64,000 nucleotides of DNA, taken from positions 1 through 64,000 of the forward strand of contig SCUD01000140.1 in NCBI GenBank assembly GCA_004297335.1, given 5' to 3'. Positions 31,056-40,513 of the stretch are shown piece by piece. Each line of letters begins with the position of its first letter. Within the stretch, counting starts at the first letter, position 1. The DNA comes from Gammaproteobacteria bacterium. GTDB taxonomy: Bacteria > Pseudomonadota > Gammaproteobacteria > Steroidobacterales > Steroidobacteraceae. The notes beneath the pieces were generated by a model. That model saw only the letters and a program-made list of their open reading frames with translations. It had not been told where the DNA came from and did no database searches. The position numbers were made by a program, and so were the translations under genes.

Positions 31056-31808
31056 ATGCCTTACTTTTCTGGACAAGGGCGCGTTTACATCGGCGCCCGC
31101 GACCTCACCGGCAAGCCCCTGGGCTTGAACTACGTGGGCAATGTGCCCGAGCTAAAGGTCTCCCTCTCGGTGGAAACGCTGGAACACCAGGAGTCCACCA
31201 GCGGGCAGCGTCTGACCGACCTGCAGCTGATCAAGACCAAGAAGGGCGAGTTCGCTTGCACGCTGGAAGAACTGATCGCGGTGAACCTGGGCCTTGCGCT
31301 GTACGGCACCACCACCGACCAGGTCAGCGGCACGGTCACCGCCGAGGTGCTGCCCAATCCCGTCACGCTGGGCAGTCTCTACCTGCTGGCCAAGCAGAAC
31401 GTCTCGACAGTCGTGGTCAGGGATTCCACGGTCACTCCCAAGACGCTTCCAGCAGGTCAGTACACCCTCAACGCCAAGCACGGTTCGCTGGCGATCAACG
31501 ACAAGACCACCGGCGGCCCCTACGTGGAGCCGTTCAAGGTGGACTACGCCTACGGCGCGGCGCAGAGCACTGCGATGTTCACCCAGCCGCTACCCGAACG
31601 CTGGGTGCGTTTCGAAGGGCTGAACACGGCTGATGGCAACCGCGAAGTCGTGATCGACCTCTACCGTGTGGCGATCAATCCGGCCAAAGAGCTATCGGTC
31701 ATCACCGACGAACTGCTCAAGTTCGAGCTGTCTGGACAGGTGCTGGCTGACACGCTGAAGCCTGCCGCCGGTGATCTTGGCCAGTTCGGCCGCATCGTGT
31801 TGCTGTGA
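31056..31808 (+). CDS. Major tail tube protein
   Basis: 250 residues: MPYFSGQGRVYIGARDLTGK, PLGLNYVGNVPELKVSLSVE, TLEHQESTSGQRLTDLQLIK, KKGEFACTLEELIAVNLGLA and RWVRFEGLNTADGNREVVID. The beta-sandwich pattern and length suit siphovirus tube proteins that stack into the non-contractile tail. Preceded by AAGGGAG. Confidence 0.9.
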   Translation: MPYFSGQGRVYIGARDLTGKPLGLNYVGNVPELKVSLSVETLEHQESTSGQRLTDLQLIKTKKGEFACTLEELIAVNLGLALYGTTTDQVSGTVTAEVLPNPVTLGSLYLLAKQNVSTVVVRDSTVTPKTLPAGQYTLNAKHGSLAINDKTTGGPYVEPFKVDYAYGAAQSTAMFTQPLPERWVRFEGLNTADGNREVVIDLYRVAINPAKELSVITDELLKFELSGQVLADTLKPAAGDLGQFGRIVLL

Positions 31809-31816
31809 GGTAAGAA

Positions 31817-32215
31817 ATGAACGACTTCGATGCATTTCCTCCCACCGCGCTGTCCTTGGAGATCGCGGGGGCCGAGCTGGCGATCACTCCCATCCGCGTC
31901 GGCGAGATCCCAGCGCTGCTCGCTGCGGTCCGACCCTTCGCTCACCGATTGGTCGGTGCTGATCCGGACTGGCTGGGGCTGCTGGCAGACCACGGTGACG
32001 CGCTGATCACTGCCATCGCCGTAGCCTCACGTCGCCCCCAAGAGTGGGTCGCAGGGCTGGCGATGGATGACGCCATTCGGCTGGCCGCCGCCTTGTTTGA
32101 GGTGAATGCGGATTTTTTCGTGCAGCGGGTGGTGCCGACGATCCAGCACGCCGCCGCCCGGATCAACGCACAAATGAGCGGCCCCTTGGCTGGGCTCACG
32201 CCATCCACCGTTTGA
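31817..32215 (+). CDS. Tail assembly chaperone (gpG-like)
   Basis: 132 residues: LSLEIAGAELAITPIRVGEI, PALLAAVRPFAHRLVGADPD, LGLLADHGDALITAIAVASR and DDAIRLAAALFEVNADFFVQ. Small helical protein between tube and tape measure genes, where phages encode their tail assembly chaperone. The start is preceded by GGTAAGAA. It overlaps the next ORF by 4 bases, so a coupled second product is likely; no slippery heptamer was seen. Confidence 0.85.
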   Translation: MNDFDAFPPTALSLEIAGAELAITPIRVGEIPALLAAVRPFAHRLVGADPDWLGLLADHGDALITAIAVASRRPQEWVAGLAMDDAIRLAAALFEVNADFFVQRVVPTIQHAAARINAQMSGPLAGLTPSTV

Positions 32216-32403
32216 TCCATGCCGGACACCGGCTCCCGGATGTCATGGACTACACGCTCGCGCAGATGACGGCATTTCTCGATGCCGAAATGCATCGTGA
32301 TCGTGAGCACGCCAGTCTCCTTCTGGGTGTAACGGCCGTTGCCTGCCAAGGCGACAAGCGATCCATCGAGCGACTACAGCGGGAGCTCGATCGTGAAGAT
32401 TGA
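32212..32403 (+). CDS. Second tail assembly chaperone-type small protein
   Basis: 63 residues if read from TTG 32212, which overlaps the previous stop; ATG 32245 gives 52 residues beginning MDYTLAQMTAFLDAEMHRDR. The helical sequence continues EHASLLLGVTAVACQGDKRS, IERLQRELDRED. Its place and size fit the T-like partner of a gpG chaperone, here made by reinitiation rather than frameshift. It overlaps the next gene by 11 bases. Confidence 0.75.
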   Translation: MIHAGHRLPDVMDYTLAQMTAFLDAEMHRDREHASLLLGVTAVACQGDKRSIERLQRELDRED

Positions 32404-33034
32404 TCTGACCACCGCCGGACTGTTCGACGCACGGCAATTCAGTGCCTGGTCCACCGCGCGCCGTGACGCCATCCGAGCGGCGCTGAAGCGCGGCATGCAA
32501 GCGGGTGGGCGCGAAGTACGCGACGCGGCACGTTCGCAGATGCGCAGCGCCTTCAATGTCAAGCGCAGCAGCTTCGTCTCTTCGATGCAGGCAAAGGTGC
32601 TGGACAAGAGGACGGACCGCCTGCCGGCTTTACTGGTTGGCAGCAAGATCCCCTGGCTCGGCCTGCATGAAAAGGGCGGCACTGTCTCGGGGAATTTTCT
32701 GATCCCACTGCTTCCAGGGAGGATCGGTCCCAAGCGCTTCAAAGCCGTGGTCGATGGCTTGCTGCGATCAGGCAACGCCTTCTTCGTCGAGAAGAACGGC
32801 AAGGTCATCTTGATGGCCGAGAACATCCGCGAGAACGCCTCCCAAATCACCCGCTTCAAGCGAGCCGAGCGCGCTCGCACCGGAGCCAAACAAATCAAAC
32901 GCGGCCAGGAGATTCCGATCGCCGTGCTGGTCAAGTCCGTCTCCCTCAAGCGGCGACTGGATTTGACCGGGTCTGTGCAGCGGTCCTTACCGCGTCTGGC
33001 GAGCGCAATTCAGAAAGAACTGGCAAAACCCTGA
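32393..33034 (+). CDS. Phage tail component (DUF6441-like)
   Basis: 213 residues from GTG 32393 after GGGAG; the upstream part of the open frame overlaps the previous gene. Sequence: KIDLTTAGLFDARQFSAWST, RRDAIRAALKRGMQAGGREV, LLVGSKIPWLGLHEKGGTVS, FLIPLLPGRIGPKRFKAVVD, GNAFFVEKNGKVILMAENIR. The pattern GLHEKGG with basic helices suggests a tail component of the DUF6441 kind, present just before the tape measure gene in several phages. Function in assembly is inferred. Confidence 0.8.
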   Translation: MKIDLTTAGLFDARQFSAWSTARRDAIRAALKRGMQAGGREVRDAARSQMRSAFNVKRSSFVSSMQAKVLDKRTDRLPALLVGSKIPWLGLHEKGGTVSGNFLIPLLPGRIGPKRFKAVVDGLLRSGNAFFVEKNGKVILMAENIRENASQITRFKRAERARTGAKQIKRGQEIPIAVLVKSVSLKRRLDLTGSVQRSLPRLASAIQKELAKP

Positions 33035-35718
33035 TGGCCAATAACCGTGCACAACTGCTGATCACCGCCGTTGATCAGACCCGTGGCGCCTTCGATTCGA
33101 TCAAGCGAAATCTTGGCGATCTGGGCAATGCGGCGCGATCCATCAACGGACTGCTCGGCACGCTCGGTCTGGCTGTCTCTGCGGCCGGGCTCGGCGCGAT
33201 GGTCAAGGCCTCGCTCGACTCGGCGGATTCGCTGTCGAAACTTTCGCAGCGGGTCGGCATCACTGTCGAGTCACTCTCGACCCTGATCCCGGTTGCGGAT
33301 CTGGCCGGCGTCTCGGGAGAGAAGTTCGAAGGTGGCCTGCGCAAGCTCGCGACCCGGATGCTCGATGCTGCGACTGGATCGGACGAAGCGGCACGCGGAT
33401 TCGCAGCGGTCGGCGTCGCCATCCAGAACCAGGACGGAACGCTGCGCGCCACCGACCAGGTCTTGCTCGACCTGGCCGACCGCTTCAAGGCGATGCCGGA
33501 TGGTGCCGAAAAGACCGCGCTTGCGGTGGATCTGTTCGGCAAATCGGGCGCCGACCTCATCCCGTTCCTCAATCAGGGGCGTGATGGCGTCGAGGCGCTC
33601 ACGACGGAGTTGCAAGCGTTAGGCGTGCAGATTGGTGGCGACACAGCTGCCCAGGCCGAGGTCTTCAACGACTCGCTCGCCAAGGTGCGTCTGGCGATCA
33701 CGAGCATTGGCAATCGCGTGATCGAGGCCTTCCTGCCAGCCATGAACGACATGGCGAACGGGATGGTGGAGTCGGCGAAACAAGGTGGCTCGCTGCGCGC
33801 GGTCCTGGACGGCGTAGTACTGGTTCTCAAAACCCTGGCGCTGGGTGCAGCGACCGTAGGTAAGGCATTTGTGGCGCTGGGTGAAGCGATCGGCGCTGGC
33901 ATGGCGGCTGCCGTCGAGGCGCTATCTGGCAACGTGTCCGGTGCCAAAGCCATCATCTCGGAACTCAAGGGCAGTCTGGTCCAGCGTCTGGATGAACTCG
34001 CCAATTTCCGCGACAGCCTGTTCGATCCGAAGCCAATTGAGGTGCGAGCTCCGGCGATCGTTGCCGATCCCACCTTGATCGATCGACTGCGCACACCGGG
34101 ACGAGCCACCGGTGACAACGGAACCGCAAGATTGGCGCTCGCCAAGGCTCAGGCCGATGCCGAGCTGAAACTGCTCAAGGATGCGCTGGATCGGCAGTCG
34201 CGCAACCTGGATGAAGCACTCGATGGGCGGCTGATCTCGCTGGCGGACTATTACGCCGCCAAGACCGCCCTGGAAACGCGCGAGATCGATGCCGAGATAG
34301 CCCGCACGCAGACCTTGTTGGCCGAGCAACGGCGTATCGCCACAGGATCTGACGAGGGTGCGCGGCTCAAGACCCGAGCCGAGGTGGCCAAGATCGAGGC
34401 CGACCTCATCGTGCTCAACAACAAACGGGCTGATGTCGAGGTCGCCAACGCACGCAAGGCGGCCTATGCCGAACGCGAACTGGCCGACGCGCTGACACAG
34501 GCCCGCGAGGAACTGGCGCAGATCACAGGCCAATCTAGTGCCACCGATCGTCAAGCCGCGATCGAGCGAGGCTACCGGGATCTCAAGGCTCGACTCCTGG
34601 CCGAGAACGACGCCGACGGCGTATCGCTCATCGATCGGCTGATCAACGTGAAAGCGGCGCAAGCCAACCTTGCCGCATTGGAAGCCGAGTGGAGGCTGGC
34701 AACCGAGCGCCTGCGGAATGCGCAGGAAGCTATTCAGACCCAGCAGCAGGCGGGATTACTGACTGAAGTCCAGGCCCGTCAACAGATCGTCGCACTGCAG
34801 CGGCAATCAGCCGCCGAGATGGAACGGCTGCTACCGACCATGCAGCAAGCAGCGCAAGCCATTGGTCCCGATGTGGCCGTTCGGGTACAGGCATGGCGCA
34901 ACGAGCTGGAGCGCACGAAGCTGGTCGTCGATGAAATGGCGCCGCTATGGAACCGCATCGGCGAAAGCTTTGGCGGTGCGCTCAACGGAATGATCACCGG
35001 CGCGCAAACGTGGCGCAGCGCCCTGGCCAATATTTTTCAGCAAGTAGCTGACGCCTTCTTGCAGCAGATCGTGATCCAGCCCTTCCAGCAGTGGATCGCG
35101 ATGCAGGCGCGGATGCTGGCTATCAAGCTGGGCTTCGTGCAGCAGGAACAGGCGCTGGATGCAGCGGCCAGCGCCACGACCGTGGCGCAGAAATCAGCGG
35201 AGACCACCGCCGTGGTCTCGATGGATGCCGCCAAGGCAGGTGCCGGTGCGGCGGCTTCACAAGCCTCCATCCCCTATGTGGGGCCGGCGCTTGCGGTGGC
35301 GGCGATGGTCGCCATGGTCGCGGCGGTGATGGGGCTGCTGGGCAACGCGAAGAAATTCGCCACGGGTGGATTGGTGACCGGTCCCGGCACCGCGACCTCG
35401 GATTCGATCCCGGCGCGCTTGTCAGCCGGCGAGTTCGTCATGAATGCCGCTGCGGTGAAACGGGTCGGCGTGGAATTTCTGCAGTCCATCAACGGCCTGT
35501 CATCCGGGCCGCGCGTCACGGGCCACGGGCTGGCCTTCGCCGCTGGCGGTCTGGTGCCGGAGGCGCCACCTCAGCAGGCGCAAGGGCAAGCGGTGCGCAT
35601 CGTCAACGTCATCGACCCGGCGATGGCCGCCGACTACCTGAATTCGTCCTCGGGCGAGAAAACCATTCTCAACATTCTGCAACGCAACGCGGGCGCGGTG
35701 CGGCAGGTGCTGAGCTGA
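33034..35718 (+). CDS. Tail tape measure protein
   Basis: 894 residues, sharing one base with the upstream gene. N-terminus MANNRAQLLITAVDQTRGAF, long helical stretches (YAERELADALTQAREELAQI, LEAEWRLATERLRNAQEAI) and a hydrophobic membrane-like part near the end (ALAVAAMVAMVAAVMGLLG), followed by KKFATGGLVTGPGTATSDSI. Tape measures set tail length at about 0.15 nm per residue, so a tail near 130 nm is expected. The C-terminal GGLVTGPGTATSDSIPARLS motif is usual in this family. Confidence 0.95.
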   Translation: MANNRAQLLITAVDQTRGAFDSIKRNLGDLGNAARSINGLLGTLGLAVSAAGLGAMVKASLDSADSLSKLSQRVGITVESLSTLIPVADLAGVSGEKFEGGLRKLATRMLDAATGSDEAARGFAAVGVAIQNQDGTLRATDQVLLDLADRFKAMPDGAEKTALAVDLFGKSGADLIPFLNQGRDGVEALTTELQALGVQIGGDTAAQAEVFNDSLAKVRLAITSIGNRVIEAFLPAMNDMANGMVESAKQGGSLRAVLDGVVLVLKTLALGAATVGKAFVALGEAIGAGMAAAVEALSGNVSGAKAIISELKGSLVQRLDELANFRDSLFDPKPIEVRAPAIVADPTLIDRLRTPGRATGDNGTARLALAKAQADAELKLLKDALDRQSRNLDEALDGRLISLADYYAAKTALETREIDAEIARTQTLLAEQRRIATGSDEGARLKTRAEVAKIEADLIVLNNKRADVEVANARKAAYAERELADALTQAREELAQITGQSSATDRQAAIERGYRDLKARLLAENDADGVSLIDRLINVKAAQANLAALEAEWRLATERLRNAQEAIQTQQQAGLLTEVQARQQIVALQRQSAAEMERLLPTMQQAAQAIGPDVAVRVQAWRNELERTKLVVDEMAPLWNRIGESFGGALNGMITGAQTWRSALANIFQQVADAFLQQIVIQPFQQWIAMQARMLAIKLGFVQQEQALDAAASATTVAQKSAETTAVVSMDAAKAGAGAAASQASIPYVGPALAVAAMVAMVAAVMGLLGNAKKFATGGLVTGPGTATSDSIPARLSAGEFVMNAAAVKRVGVEFLQSINGLSSGPRVTGHGLAFAAGGLVPEAPPQQAQGQAVRIVNVIDPAMAADYLNSSSGEKTILNILQRNAGAVRQVLS

Positions 35719-35750
35719 CCGAAACACCGTATCCAGTAAGGACCACACAC

Positions 35751-36581
35751 ATGACGGCCTATGTCGGCTTCGTCGACAACTCGACGATGCTCGCCCACCA
35801 CAAGATGCTCGAAACGATTCGGGATGTCTGTCTGGCCGAGGGTTGGACCATCCTCCGGTACGACACTGCCATCACGAACCGTGAACTGTTGATGATGGCG
35901 CCCGGGCTATCCGGTACCGAGCAGATTTTCTGCGGGGTCTTCTGCTACCAGGACAGCAACGCGGACTACTACAACTTGGCGGTGGCGACCATGAAGGGCT
36001 ATGTCGTCGCCAACTCGTTCCTGACCCAGCCGGGCATCTCGCCGGTGCTCGGTGTGCCCGCCCACAACCAACGCATCGACTACTGGCTCTCGGTGAATGG
36101 ACAGCGGCTGAATGTGGCGATGAAGGTCGGCACACCGGTCTACGAATCCTTCGGGATCGGCAAGTTCTTCCCCTACGCATCGCCAGGCCAATATCCCCAG
36201 CCATTATTCGCGGCTGGAATGCTGACCAGCGCGTCCGCCACGCGCTATTCCGAAACGACCCACACGATGCCGTGGAAAGGTAATCGCAACAACCTGCGGA
36301 TGCATTTCAACGACGGCACCTGGAAAGCCCCGCTCACCACACCCTGGGGCCAATCGACGATGGCCAACGCCTGTCGCCCGGCAGAGAGCACCTACGCACT
36401 CTACCCGGTGATGCTCTACGACTCCGCAAACATCTACGGCGCACTGGACGGGATCTACCACATCACGGGGTTCGACAACGTCGTCGAAAACACGCTCGTT
36501 ATCGACGGCAAGGACTACGTCGTCATCCAGGACGTCAGCCGCACCTCGTTTGGCGACTACATCGCACTGGAGCTTTCCTGA
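35751..36581 (+). CDS. Tail-tip or receptor-type structural protein 1
   Basis: 276 residues from ATG 35751, 32 bases after the tape measure stop. Sequence: MTAYVGFVDNSTMLAHHKML, ETIRDVCLAEGWTILRYDTA, ITNRELLMMAPGLSGTEQIF, CGVFCYQDSNADYYNLAVAT, MLYDSANIYGALDGIYHITG, LVIDGKDYVVIQDVSRTSFG. Beta-rich and without catalytic motifs. Overall layout resembles the next gene, suggesting duplicated distal tail proteins. Place after tape measure supports a tail-tip role. Confidence 0.75.
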   Translation: MTAYVGFVDNSTMLAHHKMLETIRDVCLAEGWTILRYDTAITNRELLMMAPGLSGTEQIFCGVFCYQDSNADYYNLAVATMKGYVVANSFLTQPGISPVLGVPAHNQRIDYWLSVNGQRLNVAMKVGTPVYESFGIGKFFPYASPGQYPQPLFAAGMLTSASATRYSETTHTMPWKGNRNNLRMHFNDGTWKAPLTTPWGQSTMANACRPAESTYALYPVMLYDSANIYGALDGIYHITGFDNVVENTLVIDGKDYVVIQDVSRTSFGDYIALELS

Positions 36582-37513
36582 TGCCCTACGTCACCGGGCT
36601 GGCCAACAGCGCCAGCGATCTGCTCAATGCCGTGGTCACCGCCGGGACCGACAACGGCTGGTCCTGGGACTCGACCAACAGCATGCTCTACAAGGGTGAC
36701 ATCTACGGTCGTATCACTGTCAGCGGCCTCAACCTCTTGGTACAGGCGGCGCTTGGCTACTCCGGCGCCACGCTGGTCACGCCGGCGGCCAAGCTGGTCG
36801 GCATCACCAACCGGCTCGGGCAAGCCGGCAACACGCTGCTGAGCTACCCAGTGACCTACCACATCTTCGTGCACACGGCCCCGGACGACATCATCGTGGC
36901 CGTGAACTACCAAGTGATGTGGTGGCAGTGGCTGTCGCTCGGCCAGGCGCGTGGCTTTGGCGTGCTGGGCAATGCTGTGTGGCACTGGGGCACGGCGACG
37001 TCGGATATCAGTACCGGAGCCGGTGTGGCGATCGACTCCAACGGCAGCACTGGCAGTGGAGGCGGCAACACCTCCGGCGCACCGTTCTGGCAGTCCAACG
37101 ACACCACCGGCGTCCAGAACAGTTCGATCTACCTGAACTTCAACGGCTTCGGCTGGTGGAACAATCCGGTGGGCGTTTCCACGGCAAATCCGAATAACGC
37201 TCGCGCCACCATCGCGGTCCCCACGCTGCTGCTGACCCAACCCAACACATGGAACGGGGAAGCCGTGCTGACGCGCATCCACATCATGGCGTCACAGCCC
37301 TCCAGCTTCTGGTCGCACGTCGCGGAACTGCCGCATCTGCGGATGACCCGTAACGACAACATCGATGACGGCCAGATCCTGACGCTCGGCTCCGAGCGCT
37401 GGTTCATCGCCCCGGTGTATCGCAAGAACACCGCGAGCCGCGCCGCGTCGCCGTACAACGGCGCGACCCACTCCGGGACGATCGCGATGGCTGTGCGTTA
37501 CGACGGCCCCTGA
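36581..37513 (+). CDS. Tail-tip or receptor-type structural protein 2
   Basis: 310 residues, sharing one base with the preceding gene. Starts MPYVTGLANSASDLLNAVVT, AGTDNGWSWDSTNSMLYKGD, then IYGRITVSGLNLLVQAALGY. A Gly/Ser/Asn-rich stretch (NGSTGSGGGNTSGAPFWQSN) lies in the middle, and the end ILTLGSERWFIAPVYRKNTA parallels the end of the preceding protein. Probably a divergent paralogue forming part of the tail tip. Function in adsorption is inferred. Confidence 0.75.
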   Translation: MPYVTGLANSASDLLNAVVTAGTDNGWSWDSTNSMLYKGDIYGRITVSGLNLLVQAALGYSGATLVTPAAKLVGITNRLGQAGNTLLSYPVTYHIFVHTAPDDIIVAVNYQVMWWQWLSLGQARGFGVLGNAVWHWGTATSDISTGAGVAIDSNGSTGSGGGNTSGAPFWQSNDTTGVQNSSIYLNFNGFGWWNNPVGVSTANPNNARATIAVPTLLLTQPNTWNGEAVLTRIHIMASQPSSFWSHVAELPHLRMTRNDNIDDGQILTLGSERWFIAPVYRKNTASRAASPYNGATHSGTIAMAVRYDGP

Positions 37514-37546
37514 TCTACCCACGTTACCTTAATCGAGAGCTTTGAC

Positions 37547-39238
37547 ATGCCAGTCCTGACAGGCATGGTGCTCGATCGCGCTCAGGCGGGCTCACTGAAT
37601 CCTCTCCTGAGCATCGACGGGTATCAGGTTGCCGCCATCTATCCGTACACCGCCAGCGATACGCCACGCGCGGAGAAGGGAACGCGAAGCTACGCCAGCG
37701 ACATCACGGTTCCCGCGCAGCGGGCGCTGACCGGCATGCAGGTGCCGAGCTACTTCGAGGACTACTACTTCCGCGTACACCTGCTGCCCGGGCGGATCAG
37801 CCTTGGCAGCCTGGCTTCGGAGCAGAGCCGCACGATCGAAGTCTGGAATGCACGGCTGACACCGAACACCCTGGCGTCGCTTACCGCCACCGGCGCGGAA
37901 GGCATGACGCTGATCGGGCCGGCGCCCGCACCCACCGTGTTTGCCGCAAATGAATCACGGCTCTATACGCTCGCGGTCACGCCGAATGGTCCGCCAACCG
38001 TGAATGCGACGTTTCTCTTCGCATTCGCTTTCGACGTTGCCACTTTGCTGGCGACCGGACGCCGTATCGTCGGCTGGATCTTTGCACCGAACTGGGTGCA
38101 GCCGGTCATCGAGCGGCTCGAATGGCTCACGGATGTGATGGAGTCCCATGCCGGCTTCGAGCAGCGCGTGCGTTTGCGCGCCGGTGCCCGGCGCAGCTTC
38201 GAGTACAGCGCTCTGGTCGGCTCCGACACCGAACGGGTGAAGATGGAAAACCTGCTGCTGTCCTGGCAGGCGCGGGTATTTGGTCTGCCGCTCTGGACCG
38301 AGGTCGCAATTGCGGAAAGCCCGATTCCGGCCGGTGTGACCGCCATCGCCGTGACCACCACGAATCGAGACTTCACCGTCGGCGGCTTGGTTGGACTGGT
38401 TCTGGGTATGGAGTCGGAGTTTGCCGAAATCACGGCGGTCCTTCCTGCGTCGCTTACTATCAAGAGCCCGCTGGACACGACCTGGCCGATCGGCACCAAA
38501 ATCCTGCCCGTCCAGCCTGCACGGGTGCAGAACGAACTGGGCCTGACTTACCTGAGCGATGCCATCGGCCAGACCACGGTTCGCTTCCAGATCGAAGATG
38601 AGTGGTTGCTTCCCGCTGCCACGGAGACCTTGGATTACCGGGGCTTCCCCGTTCTGCTCACCGCCACCAATTGGAATGAGGACGTCGATAGCGATTACGC
38701 CCGCAAGCTCAACGAGCTGGACTTTCTGACGGGCCGTCGTGTCATCGACGATCTCTCGGGCATTGGTACGGTTCGCCGGACGCATCGCTGGCTGATCACC
38801 GGACGCGCCGCAATTGCGGCGTTTCGCTCCTGGCTCGCGGCCCGCGCAGGCAGGCTCACGACATTTTGGATGCCCAGCTTCCAATCCGACTTGAAAGTGG
38901 TGAGCCCGATCGGCGCCTTCGACTCGGCCATCACCGTGGAGAACCGTGCCTACGCCGCCAACGTGCCAGCCGCCGTTGGTCGGCGCGACATCATGATCGC
39001 CACGACTTCCGGCAGCCGCTACTACCGGCGCATCACGGGCGCCACCGCGCTGTCGCCCAGCACCGAAAACATCGCCATCGACAGCGTGGTGGGCGCGGCG
39101 TTGCTGCCCGAACAGATCCGCCATGTGTCATTCATGAAGCTGGTGCGGCTGGACAGCGATGCCGTCGAAATCGCTCATCACACCGACGACATGGCGGAGG
39201 TATCGATTTCCGTCAGAAGCATTCGAGATGACACATGA
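37547..39238 (+). CDS. Large distal-tail protein
   Basis: 563 residues: MPVLTGMVLDRAQAGSLNPL, YEDYYF-like aromatic segments (QVPSYFEDYYFRVHLLPGRI), ERLEWLTDVMESHAGFEQRV, RLRAGARRSFEYSALVGSDT, FGLPLWTEVAIAESPIPAGV and GFPVLLTATNWNEDVDSDYA. The HAGFEQR...R..P.R.FEY pattern and LPLW are typical of phage distal-tail proteins that precede DUF2163 hub genes. Ends overlapping the next gene by 4 bases. Confidence 0.85.
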   Translation: MPVLTGMVLDRAQAGSLNPLLSIDGYQVAAIYPYTASDTPRAEKGTRSYASDITVPAQRALTGMQVPSYFEDYYFRVHLLPGRISLGSLASEQSRTIEVWNARLTPNTLASLTATGAEGMTLIGPAPAPTVFAANESRLYTLAVTPNGPPTVNATFLFAFAFDVATLLATGRRIVGWIFAPNWVQPVIERLEWLTDVMESHAGFEQRVRLRAGARRSFEYSALVGSDTERVKMENLLLSWQARVFGLPLWTEVAIAESPIPAGVTAIAVTTTNRDFTVGGLVGLVLGMESEFAEITAVLPASLTIKSPLDTTWPIGTKILPVQPARVQNELGLTYLSDAIGQTTVRFQIEDEWLLPAATETLDYRGFPVLLTATNWNEDVDSDYARKLNELDFLTGRRVIDDLSGIGTVRRTHRWLITGRAAIAAFRSWLAARAGRLTTFWMPSFQSDLKVVSPIGAFDSAITVENRAYAANVPAAVGRRDIMIATTSGSRYYRRITGATALSPSTENIAIDSVVGAALLPEQIRHVSFMKLVRLDSDAVEIAHHTDDMAEVSISVRSIRDDT

Positions 39239-40044
39239 CCTACGCCAGCCGAGAAGCATCCACGGACGCCAGCAGTCCCGTCGAGTTGTATGAATTTCGC
39301 CGAGGCGGCGAAGGCTGGCGCTACACCAGTGCTGCACAGAATGCGATCTACGCGACCTACACCTACAGCGCAGTGCCGATTAGACGCGGCAGCATCGAAC
39401 AGACCACTGAGATCGGCAAGGCAGGACTTCGCGTCACCTTTGCGCGCGACGTCGAAGTTGCCCAGGACTTCATCTCCACACCACCGTCCGAAGTCACCTT
39501 GCTCACCCTGTACCGCCAACATCGCGGCGATGGCGAAACCGTCGCGGTGTGGATGGGGCGCGTGCTCAATGCGGAATGGCGCGGATCGGAAGTCGAGCTC
39601 AACTGCGAGCCGGTTTACACCAGCCTGCAGCGCATCGGCCTGCGGCGGCTGTATCAACGCAACTGCCCGCATGTGCTCTACGGAACGGCCTGCGGAGCAA
39701 GCGCGGTCGTGTTTCGGGTCGCTGGAACGGTCACCTCGATCAATGGCACGTCGCTGAGCGTCCCGGCCGCTGCAGGGTTTGCAGTTGGCCATTTCGCCGG
39801 CGGCTACGCGACATGGGCGGCCAATGGCATCACCGAAAAACGCATGATCGTCAGTCACAGCGCTGATGCCATCACCTTGTCGGCCGTTCCTCCGGGGCTG
39901 GCCATTGGCGATGCCATTTATCTGTACCCCGGCTGCGATCGCACCCTGAGCACCTGCCACGCAAAGTTCGGCAACAGCGCCAACTTCGGCGGATTCCCGT
40001 TCATTCCGACCAAGAATCCTTTTGGTGGCAGCCCGATTTACTGA
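39235..40044 (+). CDS. DUF2163 / phage BR0599-family tail hub protein
   Basis: 269 residues: LYEFRRGGEGWRYTSAAQNA, TYSAVPIRRGSIEQTTEIGK, VTLLTLYRQHRGDGETVAVW, GRVLNAEWRGSEVELNCEPV, QRIGLRRLYQRNCPHVLYGT and a C-terminal CDRTLSTCHAKFGNSANFGG. These are the known DUF2163/BR0599 features, including the cysteines at CPH, CGA, CDR and TCH. The family forms part of the tail tip near the hub. Starts by ATGA overlap. Confidence 0.93.
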   Translation: MTYASREASTDASSPVELYEFRRGGEGWRYTSAAQNAIYATYTYSAVPIRRGSIEQTTEIGKAGLRVTFARDVEVAQDFISTPPSEVTLLTLYRQHRGDGETVAVWMGRVLNAEWRGSEVELNCEPVYTSLQRIGLRRLYQRNCPHVLYGTACGASAVVFRVAGTVTSINGTSLSVPAAAGFAVGHFAGGYATWAANGITEKRMIVSHSADAITLSAVPPGLAIGDAIYLYPGCDRTLSTCHAKFGNSANFGGFPFIPTKNPFGGSPIY

Positions 40045-40067
40045 AACCACTTTGCCGAGGGACTCCC

Positions 40068-40298
40068 ATGTGGGCAGCCATTGCCGTTCTGATCGTGAGC
40101 GTACTGATTCAGTACGCGCTGCAACCCAAGACACCACAACCCCAAGCCGCTGAACTCAAGGATTTCGATGCGCCGACCGCCGACGAAGGCCGTCCCGTGC
40201 CGGTCGTGTTCGGCACCGTACTGGTGAAGAGCGCCAACGTGGTGTGGTACGGCGATCTGCGCACCACGCCGATCAAATCCAAAGGTGGAAAGAAATGA
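40068..40298 (+). CDS. Small tail assembly protein with N-terminal hydrophobic helix
   Basis: 76 residues: MWAAIAVLIVSVLIQYALQP (hydrophobic, membrane-anchor-like), then KTPQPQAAELKDFDAPTADE, GRPVPVVFGTVLVKSANVVW, YGDLRTTPIKSKGGKK. The PTADEGRPVPVVFGTVLVKS motif is also found at the start of larger phage tail proteins of this kind, so this is probably a detached N-terminal domain of the tail-tip protein. Overlaps the next gene by 4 bases. Confidence 0.8.
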   Translation: MWAAIAVLIVSVLIQYALQPKTPQPQAAELKDFDAPTADEGRPVPVVFGTVLVKSANVVWYGDLRTTPIKSKGGKK

Positions 40299-40513
40299 CC
40301 GACATCCTGGTGACCCACAGCGACATGCGCCGGTTGGGCTACTGCAATCGTGGCGCACGGGATTGGTTTGCGCGACACCGGCTCGACTGGAGCCAATTCA
40401 TCGACCAGGGACTGCCCGCGCCCCTGCTGTTGGCAACCGGGGACAGCATGGCCGAAGACGTGGTTGCCGCCGCCCGCGAACGCATCGGCTCCGAGGTGAA
40501 CGATGGGCGGTAG
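40295..40513 (+). CDS. Small tail-tip gene, 72 aa
   Basis: From ATG 40295, coupled to the previous stop. Sequence: MTDILVTHSDMRRLGYCNRG, ARDWFARHRLDWSQFIDQGL, PAPLLLATGDSMAEDVVAAA. The DMRRLGYCNRGARDWFARHR part is recurrent in phages just before the large tail-tip gene, where it may be a tail assembly factor. Overlaps the next gene by 11 bases. Confidence 0.8.
   Translation: MTDILVTHSDMRRLGYCNRGARDWFARHRLDWSQFIDQGLPAPLLLATGDSMAEDVVAAARERIGSEVNDGR

Noticed and set aside
31817-32403. Programmed frameshift between the tail chaperone genes
   Set aside because: No slippery heptamer near the overlap at 32212; reinitiation at TTG/ATG is simpler.
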